A DNA stretch of 64,000 bases from Mesorhizobium sp. (GTDB lineage Bacteria > Pseudomonadota > Alphaproteobacteria > Rhizobiales > Rhizobiaceae): contig NZ_SUHQ01000019.1 in assembly GCF_004962245.1 (NCBI RefSeq), forward strand, positions 62,001-126,000. Reading direction: 5' to 3'. Under the pieces are notes generated by a model. The model saw only the letters and a list, made by a program, of their open reading frames with translations, had not been told where the DNA came from and did not search any database. A program made the position numbers and the translations under genes. This document shows positions 53,648 through 62,393 of this stretch, one piece after another; the first letter of the stretch is position 1; each line of letters starts with the position of its first letter.

Positions 53648-54529
53648 TCAGGCAATCAGCACGCGCGGCTCGATGCGGCCGTTGACCGGAATGTCGAGCA
53701 GAAACGTCATGCCGGCTTGCGGGTCCAGCAGGCGCTGTTTCTCATCCTTCCCCGACCAGGCGGAGGTGACCGCCAGGCGGTCGGCATTCCTGCCGACGAA
53801 GGCCGGACAGGACGGTTGCGTCACCGGCGTCGCGATCGAACGGACGAGCCTGCCGTCGGGGCCGTAGGCTTCCACGACGCTGCCGCCCCAACAGGCGTTC
53901 CACAAGATGCCATCGCGATCGAGCACCGAACCGTCGATATAGCCCTTGGCCTTGCGGTGATCGACGAAGATCTTCGGCTCGCCAGCCGGCAGGCCGGTCG
54001 CCGGATCGCAGTCGACCCGCATCAGCAGGCCGGTGCTGGTATCGGTGTAATAAGCGACCGTTCCATCTTCGGAAAAGCAGATCGAGTTCGACACGGTGAT
54101 GCCCGAATAAAGCCGGCGCAGTTCACCCCTGAAGAACCAGTAGATCGAGCCGGCGGCTTTTTCTTCGCCCTTGCCCATCGTGCCGACCCAGAAGGCACCG
54201 CAGGGATGGACACGCGAATCGTTCGAGCGGGTGACCGCATTGTCGGCTTCGATCGGCGTGTGCAGCGTCAGCTTGCCGGTCGCCACGTCACGGACATGCA
54301 AGCCGGTTTCGGTGGCGATCAGCTGTCTGGTGTCATCGATGACGGCGATGGCGCTGGCCATCTGGCCAAGCTCATGGATCTTGACCACATCGCTGGAAAG
54401 GGGTTTTTCCAGAAGCTGACCGTTGACGATGTCGAACCAGTAGAGCGTATCGGTGGCGGGATCATAGCTCGGCCCTTCGCCGAGCTGGCAGACATGGTCG
54501 GAAAAAACCGAAACGATGACTTCGCTCAT
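53648..54529 (-). CDS. SMP-30/gluconolactonase family protein (probable galactonolactonase)
   Basis: This 293-aa six-bladed beta-propeller lactonase has QLGEGPSYDPATDTLYWFDI with the metal Glu near residue 17, DSRVHPCGAFWVGTMG near 103 and DGSVLDRDGILWNACW near 195, with metal-binding Asp. It is the last gene of a four-gene set with DgoA, DgoK and an SDR. In that set it would open galactonolactone formed by a galactose dehydrogenase. The 4-bp overlap with dgoA shows tight coupling. Confidence 0.88.
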   Translation of the reverse strand: MSEVIVSVFSDHVCQLGEGPSYDPATDTLYWFDIVNGQLLEKPLSSDVVKIHELGQMASAIAVIDDTRQLIATETGLHVRDVATGKLTLHTPIEADNAVTRSNDSRVHPCGAFWVGTMGKGEEKAAGSIYWFFRGELRRLYSGITVSNSICFSEDGTVAYYTDTSTGLLMRVDCDPATGLPAGEPKIFVDHRKAKGYIDGSVLDRDGILWNACWGGSVVEAYGPDGRLVRSIATPVTQPSCPAFVGRNADRLAVTSAWSGKDEKQRLLDPQAGMTFLLDIPVNGRIEPRVLIA

Positions 54530-55167
54530 CGCGCGGCTCCAAACGCCGCGTCCCAGGCTCCTGCGGCAGCACGGGCCCGCGCGGCCACCTCGTCGACGCT
54601 CATTTCAGGCTTGAACAGGCTGGAGCCGAGGCCGAAGACGCTGACGCCCGCCGCCTTGTAGCCGGCAAAGTCCTTTTCCGAAACACCGCCGACCGCGCCG
54701 ACCAGTGTCTCGGCGGGCAAAACCGCGCGCATCGCCGCAATCCCCGCCGCGCCAAGTACGCTCGCCGGGAAGAATTTCAGCGCCGAGGCGCCGAGCCGGA
54801 TCGCCTGGAAGGCCTCGGTCGGCGTGAACACGCCGGGCATCGTCACCATGCCGTAATTCATCGCGCGGCCCATGACCTCGGCGTCGATGTTGGGGCTGAC
54901 CAGCAGCCGCCCGCCGGTCTTGTGCAGGCGATCGACATCGGCTGATGTCAGCACAGTCCCGGCGCCGACCAATGCTGTCACTGGAAGAGCCTCGACAATG
55001 CTGGCGATCGACGCAAACGGGTCCGGCGAATTGAGCGGTACTTCGATCGCTTCGATGCCGGCCTCGAAGATCGCCCGGCCGACGGCCACCGCCTCGTCCG
55101 GTCTGAGGCCGCGCAGGATGGCGACAAGCCCGCGCCCGAGCTTCGGAAAAGGTGCGGTCTCGGTCAT
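54526..55167 (-). CDS. dgoA: 2-dehydro-3-deoxy-6-phosphogalactonate aldolase
   Basis: This 213-aa class I aldolase of the KDPG/KDPGal group splits 2-keto-3-deoxy-6-phosphogalactonate to pyruvate and glyceraldehyde 3-phosphate. It shows VAILRGLRPDEAVAVGRAIF with the catalytic Glu region near 14, EVPLNSPDP, VGAGTVLTSADV near 68, LVSPNIDAEVMGRAMNYG and the Schiff-base stretch LKFFPASVLG near 130. It overlaps the kinase gene and the lactonase gene by 4 bp each. Confidence 0.94.
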   Translation of the reverse strand: MTETAPFPKLGRGLVAILRGLRPDEAVAVGRAIFEAGIEAIEVPLNSPDPFASIASIVEALPVTALVGAGTVLTSADVDRLHKTGGRLLVSPNIDAEVMGRAMNYGMVTMPGVFTPTEAFQAIRLGASALKFFPASVLGAAGIAAMRAVLPAETLVGAVGGVSEKDFAGYKAAGVSVFGLGSSLFKPEMSVDEVAARARAAAGAWDAAFGAAR

Positions 55168-56123
55168 GCGGCAACTCCGCTTCCAGCAATCATGCCATTT
55201 TCACGCGCCGCCTCGACCAGGCCGGCACGCACCGCCTCATCGGCATCGACGGTCCGAACCGCAAGACCAGCAAGGCCAAGAGCTTCAGTGTAGAGCGCGC
55301 CGAGCGCGCCGGAAGCGACCAGCACGACGAACGACGCGCCGTTTCCATGGCGGCGACTGGCCGAGGCGATCTCGCCGCCGATCAGCAGCCCGGACAGGCA
55401 AGCAGCGGCATCATCGGGCTTCAGCTCCTGCAGCAGGCCCGCGGCGCGGATCGAGAACAGTCTCGACGTGACATCGCCGCCATCGGCCAGCGCTTGTTCG
55501 CACCAACGCCGGAAGAACGGATGCCCTGGTGCAACCGGCTTGGGCTGCTCGCCCAGCGAGTGCCGCAGGATCGAATGCGTCGCCAGCACCGAAAACAGCT
55601 CGCCGGTCGGCCAGGTGCCAAAACCGGCAACAGTGCCGTCCTCGACCAGGACCCATTTGGAGTGGGTGCCGGGCATGCAGACGAGATGGCGGCCCTTTGC
55701 CGGCAAACCGGCGCCGGCAAGCTGCGTTTCCTCGCCGCGCATGACGTCGGGTGCGTCGGCTTGGCGTTGGGCAAGCCCCGGCACGATGCGGATGTCGCGG
55801 CGCTGGCCGGGAATGCGCGTAGCACCCGCCAGGATGGCGCCAATCGGCGCCGGCACGGTAACATAGGGCGCCTCCAGCCAGCCCTGGCGGGAGCCGGCCA
55901 TGCCGCAAATGATGACGGGCATCGCTTCCGGCGCGCCCATCGCCGTCAGATGTCCTTCGAGGATGGTCGAAAAGCCGGCGGCCTGCGCGGTGATCAGCCC
56001 ATCGTCGCCGCGACGTTCGGCAAGGACGTTTCCGGCCTCATCGACAAGCCAGACCCTGAGGCGGGTGGTGCCCCAATCGACCGCCGCGACGGCCGGCGCC
56101 TTGCCCGGAAATCCCAGGCTCAA
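55164..56123 (-). CDS. dgoK: 2-dehydro-3-deoxygalactonokinase
   Basis: This 319-aa sugar-acid kinase makes KDPGal for DgoA. It has VAAVDWGTTRLRVWLVDEAG near residue 12, PVIICGMAGSRQGWLEAPYV, CMPGTHSKWVLVEDG near 153 and a C-terminal GALGALYTEAL. The best start is a TTG at 56123 that overlaps the SDR stop as TTGA, matching the 4-bp overlaps of the other genes in this operon. There is no in-frame ATG near the conserved start. The start choice is inferred. Confidence 0.92.
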   Translation of the reverse strand: MSLGFPGKAPAVAAVDWGTTRLRVWLVDEAGNVLAERRGDDGLITAQAAGFSTILEGHLTAMGAPEAMPVIICGMAGSRQGWLEAPYVTVPAPIGAILAGATRIPGQRRDIRIVPGLAQRQADAPDVMRGEETQLAGAGLPAKGRHLVCMPGTHSKWVLVEDGTVAGFGTWPTGELFSVLATHSILRHSLGEQPKPVAPGHPFFRRWCEQALADGGDVTSRLFSIRAAGLLQELKPDDAAACLSGLLIGGEIASASRRHGNGASFVVLVASGALGALYTEALGLAGLAVRTVDADEAVRAGLVEAARENGMIAGSGVAA

Positions 56124-56887
56124 AGGAAGCCCCCATCGACGATCAGCATCTGAGCCGTCAGCATGCGCGAAGCGTCCGACGCCAGGAACAGCACCGTGCC
56201 GACAATATCTTCCGGCTGCATCACCCGCTTGATGCATTGCTTGGCAACGTGGGCGGCGAGCGCCTGTTCGGTGACCCAGAGCTCCTTCTGCCGCTCGGTG
56301 ATCACCCAGCCGGGTGCGATCGCATTGACGCGAATGCCGTCGACGCCAAGCTTGCCGGCCAGCCCCTTGGTCAGGCCGACGATACCGGCCTTGGCCGCGG
56401 TATAGGCCGGCATGTCGGGGTGGTTGATCAGAAACGACGTCGAGGTGAAGTTGATGATCGAGCCACCGCCGGCGCGCATCATGCCCGGCGCCACCGCCTG
56501 TGCGGAGAAGAAATGCGGACGCAGATTGATCGCCTGGTTGTTGTCCCAGAATTCCACCGTGACGTCTTCCACCGCGTGGCGATCGTCAAGTGCTGCATTG
56601 TTGACCAGCACGGTGATGTCGCCATGCGCCTCGGCGGCGCTGGCGACTGATGCACGCAGCGCCTCGATGTCGCGTATGTCTGTCTTGAGATAGAGGGGTC
56701 GCCGGCCGAGATCCCTCTCGATGCGGTCGGCCAGTGCTGCGCTCGGGCCGTCGGCGATGTCGATGAAGGCGACCTTCGCTCCCTGGCGGGAAAAACCTTC
56801 CGTCAGCGCCGCGCCGATGCCGGAGCCGCCGCCGGTGATCAGCACCGAAGCGCCTTCAAGGTCGGCAAAACGCGCCGATGGCATCAT
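56120..56887 (-). CDS. SDR family dehydrogenase (probable D-galactose 1-dehydrogenase)
   Basis: This 255-aa short-chain dehydrogenase has SVLITGGGSGIGAALTEGFS near residue 14, NNAALDD near 93, a catalytic set NFTSTSFLINHPDMPAYTAA with YTAAK, and the C-terminal LIVDGGFL. It is the first gene of the operon with DgoK, DgoA and the lactonase, which makes oxidation of D-galactose (De Ley-Doudoroff route) the likely job. The galactonate dehydratase needed between lactonase and DgoK is not in this cluster. Confidence 0.87.
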   Translation of the reverse strand: MMPSARFADLEGASVLITGGGSGIGAALTEGFSRQGAKVAFIDIADGPSAALADRIERDLGRRPLYLKTDIRDIEALRASVASAAEAHGDITVLVNNAALDDRHAVEDVTVEFWDNNQAINLRPHFFSAQAVAPGMMRAGGGSIINFTSTSFLINHPDMPAYTAAKAGIVGLTKGLAGKLGVDGIRVNAIAPGWVITERQKELWVTEQALAAHVAKQCIKRVMQPEDIVGTVLFLASDASRMLTAQMLIVDGGFL

Positions 56888-57070
56888 GATTTCTTCTCCG
56901 CAAGATCAAAAGGGCTGCAGCGTCCTTTGCGGGTCCAAACGGACGCGGCGCTGTGGTTTGGTCGGCGCGCATCCTATCCAGCCATGTCTGGGTAGCAAGG
57001 GTGAAATGCGAATTTTTGGGCTTATGTCTGACAAAAGGACGCCGCATCGCGGCGGCAGCGCAACCGGTCG

Positions 57071-58420
57071 TCAGATCGCCTTGGCGCGCAAGGCGCCGCG
57101 GACCGAATTTCGCAAATAGGCGAGTGTGGCATCGGCATCGACCGGTCTGCCGAACAGGAACCCCTGCCCGCCGGCGCAGCCGAACTGGACAAGGCGCTCG
57201 GCCTGCGCTTCCTGCTCTATGCCTTCGGCGACCACGTCCATGCCGAGCCCCTCACACATGGCCAGGATCGCCCGGATGATGTGTTCCGACGGGCGGTCAT
57301 CGAGAATGGAGGAGACGAAGGCGCGATCGATCTTGAGCTTGTCGAAATGGAATTCGCGCAGGCGCCCGAGCGAGGACTGGCCAGTGCCGAAATCGTCGAG
57401 AGAGACCCGAATACCGACGCGACGCAGATCGTCGACGATCTTCTCGGCCGAGGCCGGATCATTCATCAGGCCGGTCTCGGTGATCTCGATCTCCAGCCGG
57501 CGCGGGTCGAAGCCGGTGCGGTCGAGGATCGCCAATATGTGCAGGCCGGTGTTCTGGTCGACGAGTTGCGAGGGCGACAGGTTAAAGGCCAGGAACAGAT
57601 CTTTCGGCCAGCTCCTAGCCGCCTCGGTCGCCTTGCGCAGCACAAGCTGCGACAGCGGGCCGATGATGCCGCGCTCCTCTGCGATGGGAATGAAGACCGT
57701 CGGCGGGACCGAACCGAGGTCGCGATCGGTCCAGCGCGCCAACGTCTCAAAGCCGATGACTCGGCGGGTTTTGAGATCGACGATGGGCTGGAAATGCGGC
57801 TCGACCTCGCCGGCCGAGACGGCGCGGCGCAAAGCCTGCTCGATGTGGGTGGCGCGCTTGGCCGCCTCTTCCATCTCGCGTGTATAGACGACGACCCGCC
57901 CGCGCCCCGAACGTTTGGCATGATACAGCGCCGTCTCAGCCTTGCTGACCAGGATTTCGGTGGTCTCGTCACCCGAATAGAACATCGAGCAGCCGACCGA
58001 GGCTGAAAGCCTGGCGGTGCGTTCGCCGACATCGTAGGGCGCCGAAAGGATCTCGATCAGCATACGCGACCTGTCGGCCGCGGCCTCCTCGCTGAACACC
58101 ATCGGATAGAGGAAGGCGTACTCGTCAGCGCCGATGCGGCAGACGATGGAATGACTGTCCATCGACGCGCGCAGCCGCATCGCCACCTGGATCAGGATGT
58201 CGTCGCCGGCCTTGTGTCCGAACAGGTCGTTGATCGGCTTGAAGCCATCGAGGTCAAGGATGCCGACGGTGAACGGCGCCGGATCGTCGGCGCGGTCGCT
58301 GATCAGGCGATCGACCTTGTCGAAGAAGCGGCGATGATTGCCAAGTCCGGTCAACGGATCGGTAAAGGCCAGATCCGTGCTTTCCCTGCCTGCCTGCCCG
58401 GTGCCAAACGTCGTTTGCAT
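57071..58420 (-). CDS. GGDEF-EAL protein, degenerate cyclase half, likely c-di-GMP phosphodiesterase
   Basis: This 449-aa cytoplasmic protein has no sensor domain: a GGDEF domain starts at residue ~17 (AFTDPLTGLGNHRRFFDKVD). Its active site reads IGADEYAFLYP, so the first Gly is lost and Phe is replaced by Tyr; cyclase activity is doubtful. The EAL half keeps the key residues: FETLARW (E-x-L-x-R), LAFNLSPSQL with the metal Asn, IEITETGLM, LDDFGTGQSSL, LKIDRAFV, VVAEGIE and GQGFLFGRP. It is probably a phosphodiesterase with a GGDEF-like GTP-sensing half. Confidence 0.9.
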   Translation of the reverse strand: MQTTFGTGQAGRESTDLAFTDPLTGLGNHRRFFDKVDRLISDRADDPAPFTVGILDLDGFKPINDLFGHKAGDDILIQVAMRLRASMDSHSIVCRIGADEYAFLYPMVFSEEAAADRSRMLIEILSAPYDVGERTARLSASVGCSMFYSGDETTEILVSKAETALYHAKRSGRGRVVVYTREMEEAAKRATHIEQALRRAVSAGEVEPHFQPIVDLKTRRVIGFETLARWTDRDLGSVPPTVFIPIAEERGIIGPLSQLVLRKATEAARSWPKDLFLAFNLSPSQLVDQNTGLHILAILDRTGFDPRRLEIEITETGLMNDPASAEKIVDDLRRVGIRVSLDDFGTGQSSLGRLREFHFDKLKIDRAFVSSILDDRPSEHIIRAILAMCEGLGMDVVAEGIEQEAQAERLVQFGCAGGQGFLFGRPVDADATLAYLRNSVRGALRAKAI

Positions 58421-58521
58421 CGGTGTCCCTGTTTTGACGTCGGAGCCATTCCGAGACTGGCAGCAAACCGTTTAGGAAACGTATCCCAAAAATCGATTTC
58501 TTTCACAGGTGAAGAACTACT

Positions 58522-60330
58522 TCAGCGGTCGAGCCGGACGCGGTACAATTCGACGGAACCTCCGCTGATTTGCGTGACTGGTTCGAGCCAGTCCGGCACG
58601 CTGCCGCGCATCAGCCCTGCAAGAAAACCCTGCGGCGCCTTGGCGGCGAGAAGCGTGCTTTCCGTACTGCCCCGACAAAGCGCGACAAGGCCGACGTGAT
58701 GCGTTTCCGCGATCGCCCTGGCATCGACAGCCGACCCCAGGAAGGCGTCGAGCGCAAGCAGATTTCCGGCGATGTTGCGATGATAGGGCCCGGCGAAGAC
58801 GCGATGGCCGGAATAGGCGAGGATCGGCGAGCCGAGATTGGAAATTGCCAGCACCGTGGTGCCCGGCAAATGGTCGAGTGCTGCAAAGGAGGCCTGGCTC
58901 AGGCAGCCCATGTCGGCACCGCCGTCATGGGCCACCGTCTTGTCGGCTTCGAACACCACCGAGGCCGCCGCCGCGGCGCCCGTCCAGACGGCATTCACCG
59001 AGACGAGCCAGACGGCGGCCATGCGCAGCGCCACGCTGCGCGAAGGGCTGGCCTCGGCCCGCTGACGCCAGCTGGCGATCCAGGCGGAAAGCGGGATGAC
59101 CGCCAACGCGACCGAGAATGTCGAGCCACGCACCTGCCAGGCGCTGACGACGAACGCCATGACAAGCAGCGCACCGACAAGGCTGTCCTGCCGCCGCCAG
59201 CCGCCACCGCCAAGGCGAAGCGCCATCAGGACGAGCGCGACTGCCGGCGTGACATAACGCGCCATCACGCTGGCCGGATCGTGGACGACAAGCTCGAACA
59301 GCGACTGGGCTTCGTCGATATGATCGAGCCACAGCTCAATGAGACGCAGATCGAGGTTCGCGTAAGGAGCCGCCAGGCATTGCGGGAACAGCACCAAGAC
59401 GACCGTGCCCAACGCGAGGGCAAGGATGCCAAGCGACACCAGCCGGCGCATGCGACCGGCGGCATCGATCGAGGCTATCGCGGCAAGGCCGGTTCCGGCC
59501 AGTATGGCAACGACGAACTGCACGGCCGAAAAGGCGTCGCATTGTGCCTGGCCCCAGGCGGAGACGGGAACAGTGGCGACGAAGACGAGAGCGGAAACGC
59601 CGGCAAAACCAAGGCCGAAATCCCTGGAGACCCGTCTTTCGCCATCCCCGTCAAAGGCGAAGAGGATCGCGACGCAGGCACCGAGGGTGGCGACATAGGG
59701 GGCCGTTTCCATGCCGACGGCCAGCATCAGCGCGGCGCAAACGCCGGAAAACAGCGCCGCCGGCCCCCGCGCAGGGGCTTCAAGCAGCAGGCTGAGGCTG
59801 GCCATGGTCAGCATGAGCTGGACATTGTGATGATCGAGCGCGCCTGGCGAAAAGATGCCTATGAAATGCAGCGCCGCCGCGCCGACGACGGCAGCGGGCA
59901 GCACGGCGCTCTTGCCGGCGAAGCTGCGCGCCCCGCGAATGATGAAAAACACCGCCAGGCAGAAGAGCAGCGCCGGCCACAGCACTTGGGCGACATTCTC
60001 GGCCAGAGCCATGTCGCCGGTCAGAGCCGACGCGGCAAGGATGATGGCGGCGATCGGCGCATCCACCAGCCGCGACCAATGCATAACGAAGCCGCCTTCG
60101 AGCCCCATCCTGTACTGGTGCAGATCGAACCAGCCCTGGCCGGCCAGCAAGTCGCGCACCTCGACCAGACGCAGCAGACTGTCGTTGTCGCCGTGGGCAT
60201 TGGTCAATTCCGGAAACCCGACCGAGGCATTGACGGCGAACGCCACCAGCGTGGCAAGCAGCGCCAGCATGAGGTCCGTTCGCCAGGAAATACGAGCAGT
60301 CCCTTTGGAAGGCATTACAGCATCGGGCAT
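58522..60330 (-). CDS. GT-C-like integral membrane protein, oligosaccharyltransferase/glycosyltransferase fold
   Basis: This 602-aa protein has about 12 membrane segments. The first periplasmic loop holds HGDNDSLLRLVEVRDLLAGQ and MHWSRLVDAPIAAII, and the next GALDHHNVQLML. This D-x-D and DHH arrangement is like STT3/PglB and other GT-C enzymes that use polyprenyl-linked sugars. The C-terminal ~130 residues are a soluble domain. It lies next to gtrA and a polyprenyl-phosphate GT2, all on the minus strand, which supports a role in periplasmic sugar transfer. The acceptor is unknown. Confidence 0.75.
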   Translation of the reverse strand: MPDAVMPSKGTARISWRTDLMLALLATLVAFAVNASVGFPELTNAHGDNDSLLRLVEVRDLLAGQGWFDLHQYRMGLEGGFVMHWSRLVDAPIAAIILAASALTGDMALAENVAQVLWPALLFCLAVFFIIRGARSFAGKSAVLPAAVVGAAALHFIGIFSPGALDHHNVQLMLTMASLSLLLEAPARGPAALFSGVCAALMLAVGMETAPYVATLGACVAILFAFDGDGERRVSRDFGLGFAGVSALVFVATVPVSAWGQAQCDAFSAVQFVVAILAGTGLAAIASIDAAGRMRRLVSLGILALALGTVVLVLFPQCLAAPYANLDLRLIELWLDHIDEAQSLFELVVHDPASVMARYVTPAVALVLMALRLGGGGWRRQDSLVGALLVMAFVVSAWQVRGSTFSVALAVIPLSAWIASWRQRAEASPSRSVALRMAAVWLVSVNAVWTGAAAAASVVFEADKTVAHDGGADMGCLSQASFAALDHLPGTTVLAISNLGSPILAYSGHRVFAGPYHRNIAGNLLALDAFLGSAVDARAIAETHHVGLVALCRGSTESTLLAAKAPQGFLAGLMRGSVPDWLEPVTQISGGSVELYRVRLDR

Positions 60331-60468
60331 GGGATGGCTTTCAGCCTGTGTTCAACGGCGTAGGCTAGCGCCGGTCAGTTCAACAAAGCGTAAAACCGGA
60401 CGCAAAGCGTACCAAAGCGTGTCGCGTCTGAAGGATTTGTGCGTCGCGCTTTAAGCCCTTGTTCTTTA

Positions 60469-60521
60469 TGCATGTCGTTATCCTGAAATCGGTGCGCACC
60501 CTTGCTTTTGGGCGACATGCA
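60469..60521. repeat. Inverted repeat after gtrA (rhizobial intergenic type)
   Basis: TGCATGTCG (60469-60477) and CGACATGCA (60513-60521) are a perfect 9-bp inverted repeat around 35 bp; its core GTTATCCTGAAATCGGTGCG resembles a motif common between rhizobial genes. It ends at the gtrA stop and may act as a terminator. Confidence 0.6.
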
Positions 60522-60920
60522 TTAGCCACGCGCCGGAAATACCCATAGGGACGACAGGACGAAGCTTACAGCGCTAGCTGCGATCGTCATCAGCGCGGAC
60601 ATGGAAAGAGGCGACATGCCGAAACGTGTTACCGCCACATGCGACACAAGGCCCGAAAACACCGCGCATCCAACCTGCAGCGCAAAATAGCGCGGCATGG
60701 CGCGGGCATGATCGTGCTTTCCACCAAATGTCCAGCCGCGCTGCGCGCAATACGCAACAAGGACTGTGATCGCATAGGCGACGACACTGCCGAGGAAGGG
60801 CGAAAGGCCGAGTGAAACCAGGAACCACGAAAGAACGAACAGCAGCAGGGCGGCGCCGGCGCCGACCGTCAGGAAGCGGACCAGGCGCGTCTGGACGAAG
60901 ACTGGCAGTGCTTGGTTCAT
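60522..60920 (-). CDS. GtrA family membrane protein
   Basis: This 132-aa protein has four membrane segments (FLTVGAGAALLLFVLSWFLV, SPFLGSVVAYAITVLVAYCA, AVFSGLVSHVAVTRF, and MSALMTIAASAVSFVLSSLW). GtrA proteins flip or move polyprenyl-phosphate-linked sugars in O-antigen or glycan modification. ATG 60920 overlaps the GT2 stop in ATGA, so the two are coupled; I therefore prefer it to an ATG 12 bases earlier. Confidence 0.88.
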   Translation of the reverse strand: MNQALPVFVQTRLVRFLTVGAGAALLLFVLSWFLVSLGLSPFLGSVVAYAITVLVAYCAQRGWTFGGKHDHARAMPRYFALQVGCAVFSGLVSHVAVTRFGMSPLSMSALMTIAASAVSFVLSSLWVFPARG

Positions 60921-62161
60921 GAGTCTTCGCACGTCGACGAATTGTCGGATCGGCCGGCGGAGCCAGCTTTCAGCCGCGTAACCGGGATTTCTAGGACCCC
61001 GAGCAGAAATGCCGAGAAGAATGCCTGGAATGAAATGACGATGAGGCTCAATCCCAACACGACGATGCGGGGGATTTCGGAATCGTTCAGGGGGCCGAAA
61101 CCAAGATGTGCCCAGCGCAGAACGGCATAGCCGAAGAACAGGATGCCGCCGGCAAAGCAGATGCCGGCGTTGGCGGCGAGACGGTCGGTGCTGATGGTTC
61201 TGGTCAACCAGCCGGAATGCCGACTGCGCGGCAGAATGCCGGTTATCTCGGCATAGTAGCGCGAAATGGCGCCGAAGGTGATGAGCTGGACGCCGGTCAC
61301 CACCATGAAACAGGCGGCGACGAAGGTGTTCAGGTCGAGCGAGAGATTGTCGATCACTCTAAGCGGCCCGAACACAAGCAGCGCCGCAAACAGCGTGCCA
61401 AGACAGCACAGGACCGTGCCCGGAATGAAGAACATCCAGCGTGGATTGTACACCAGCAGAAACTTCAGGTGCCTCCAGCCGTCGCGCCAGGTTCTGAGAT
61501 GCGGCGGCCGGCTGCGACCGTCAGGCTTGAGTGCGGTCGGCACTTCCTCGATGCGCAGGCCGGCAAGAGCGCCACGCACCACCATCTCGCTCGCGAATTC
61601 CATGCCGGTCGTCTGCAGATCAAGCTTCCTGATGCTCTCGGTGTTGAACCCGCGCAGGCCACAGTGGAAATCACCTGTCTTGATGCGGAAGAACAGGCGG
61701 CCAACGAAACTGAGCACCGGATTGCCGAGATAGCGGTGCAATGGCGGCATGGCGCCACTCTCGATACCGCCCTGGAAACGATTGCCCATGACCAGATCGG
61801 CGCCGTCACGCAGGCGCGAGACGAACGCTTCCAGCGCGCCGAAGTCATAGCTGTTGTCGGCATCGCCCATGATGATGAAGCGGCCCCTGGCGGCGGCGAT
61901 ACCGCCCAGAATCGCGGCGCCATAACCCTTTCGTGCCACCTGCACGACGCGTGCGCCCCTTGCCGCCGCGATCTGCTGCGAGCCGTCGGTGCTGCCGTTG
62001 TCGGCGATCAGCACCTCGCCTGAGATCTGAGCCTTGTCGAGAAAGGCCTTGGCCTTGCCGATGCAGATGGCAAGCGTCTCGGCCTCATTGAGGCATGGCA
62101 TGAGGATGGTGAGCTCGAGCGGTCTGGTCGAGGCGGCGCGGATGGTGGTGACGGCGTTCAT
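60917..62161 (-). CDS. Glycosyltransferase family 2, polyprenyl-phosphate sugar transferase type
   Basis: This 414-aa protein has a GT-A catalytic domain at residues ~15-240: LTILMPCLNEAETLAICIGK, LIADNGSTDGSQQIAA and IIMGDADNSYDF with the DxD. At the C-terminus are about four membrane segments (MFFIPGTVLCCLGTLFAALL first). This is the DPM1/ArnC/GtrB class, which makes polyprenyl-phosphate sugars for periplasmic transferases. With GtrA and the GT-C-like protein it forms a complete set of donor synthesis, flip and transfer. ATG 62161 has GGAAC upstream. Confidence 0.92.
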   Translation of the reverse strand: MNAVTTIRAASTRPLELTILMPCLNEAETLAICIGKAKAFLDKAQISGEVLIADNGSTDGSQQIAAARGARVVQVARKGYGAAILGGIAAARGRFIIMGDADNSYDFGALEAFVSRLRDGADLVMGNRFQGGIESGAMPPLHRYLGNPVLSFVGRLFFRIKTGDFHCGLRGFNTESIRKLDLQTTGMEFASEMVVRGALAGLRIEEVPTALKPDGRSRPPHLRTWRDGWRHLKFLLVYNPRWMFFIPGTVLCCLGTLFAALLVFGPLRVIDNLSLDLNTFVAACFMVVTGVQLITFGAISRYYAEITGILPRSRHSGWLTRTISTDRLAANAGICFAGGILFFGYAVLRWAHLGFGPLNDSEIPRIVVLGLSLIVISFQAFFSAFLLGVLEIPVTRLKAGSAGRSDNSSTCEDS

Positions 62162-62393
62162 CGTTGTTCCATCGGGAGCTCCCGGCATGGCGTCTGTCCG
62201 GCCGGAGAGCATTTGGCGCCTATCCTTGCACGACAAGGTTTAAGAAAACGATGACGCACAGCCTCGCTTTGTCTCCAACCGACCGACAGGCCCGGCCTGC
62301 AGCTGGCAATCCTTAAAATGTCGCGATTGGCAGATGCCCGGCGAGCCTGTACAGGCAAACACAGATGCTCATCCGATCCGCCGGAGATCCGCC

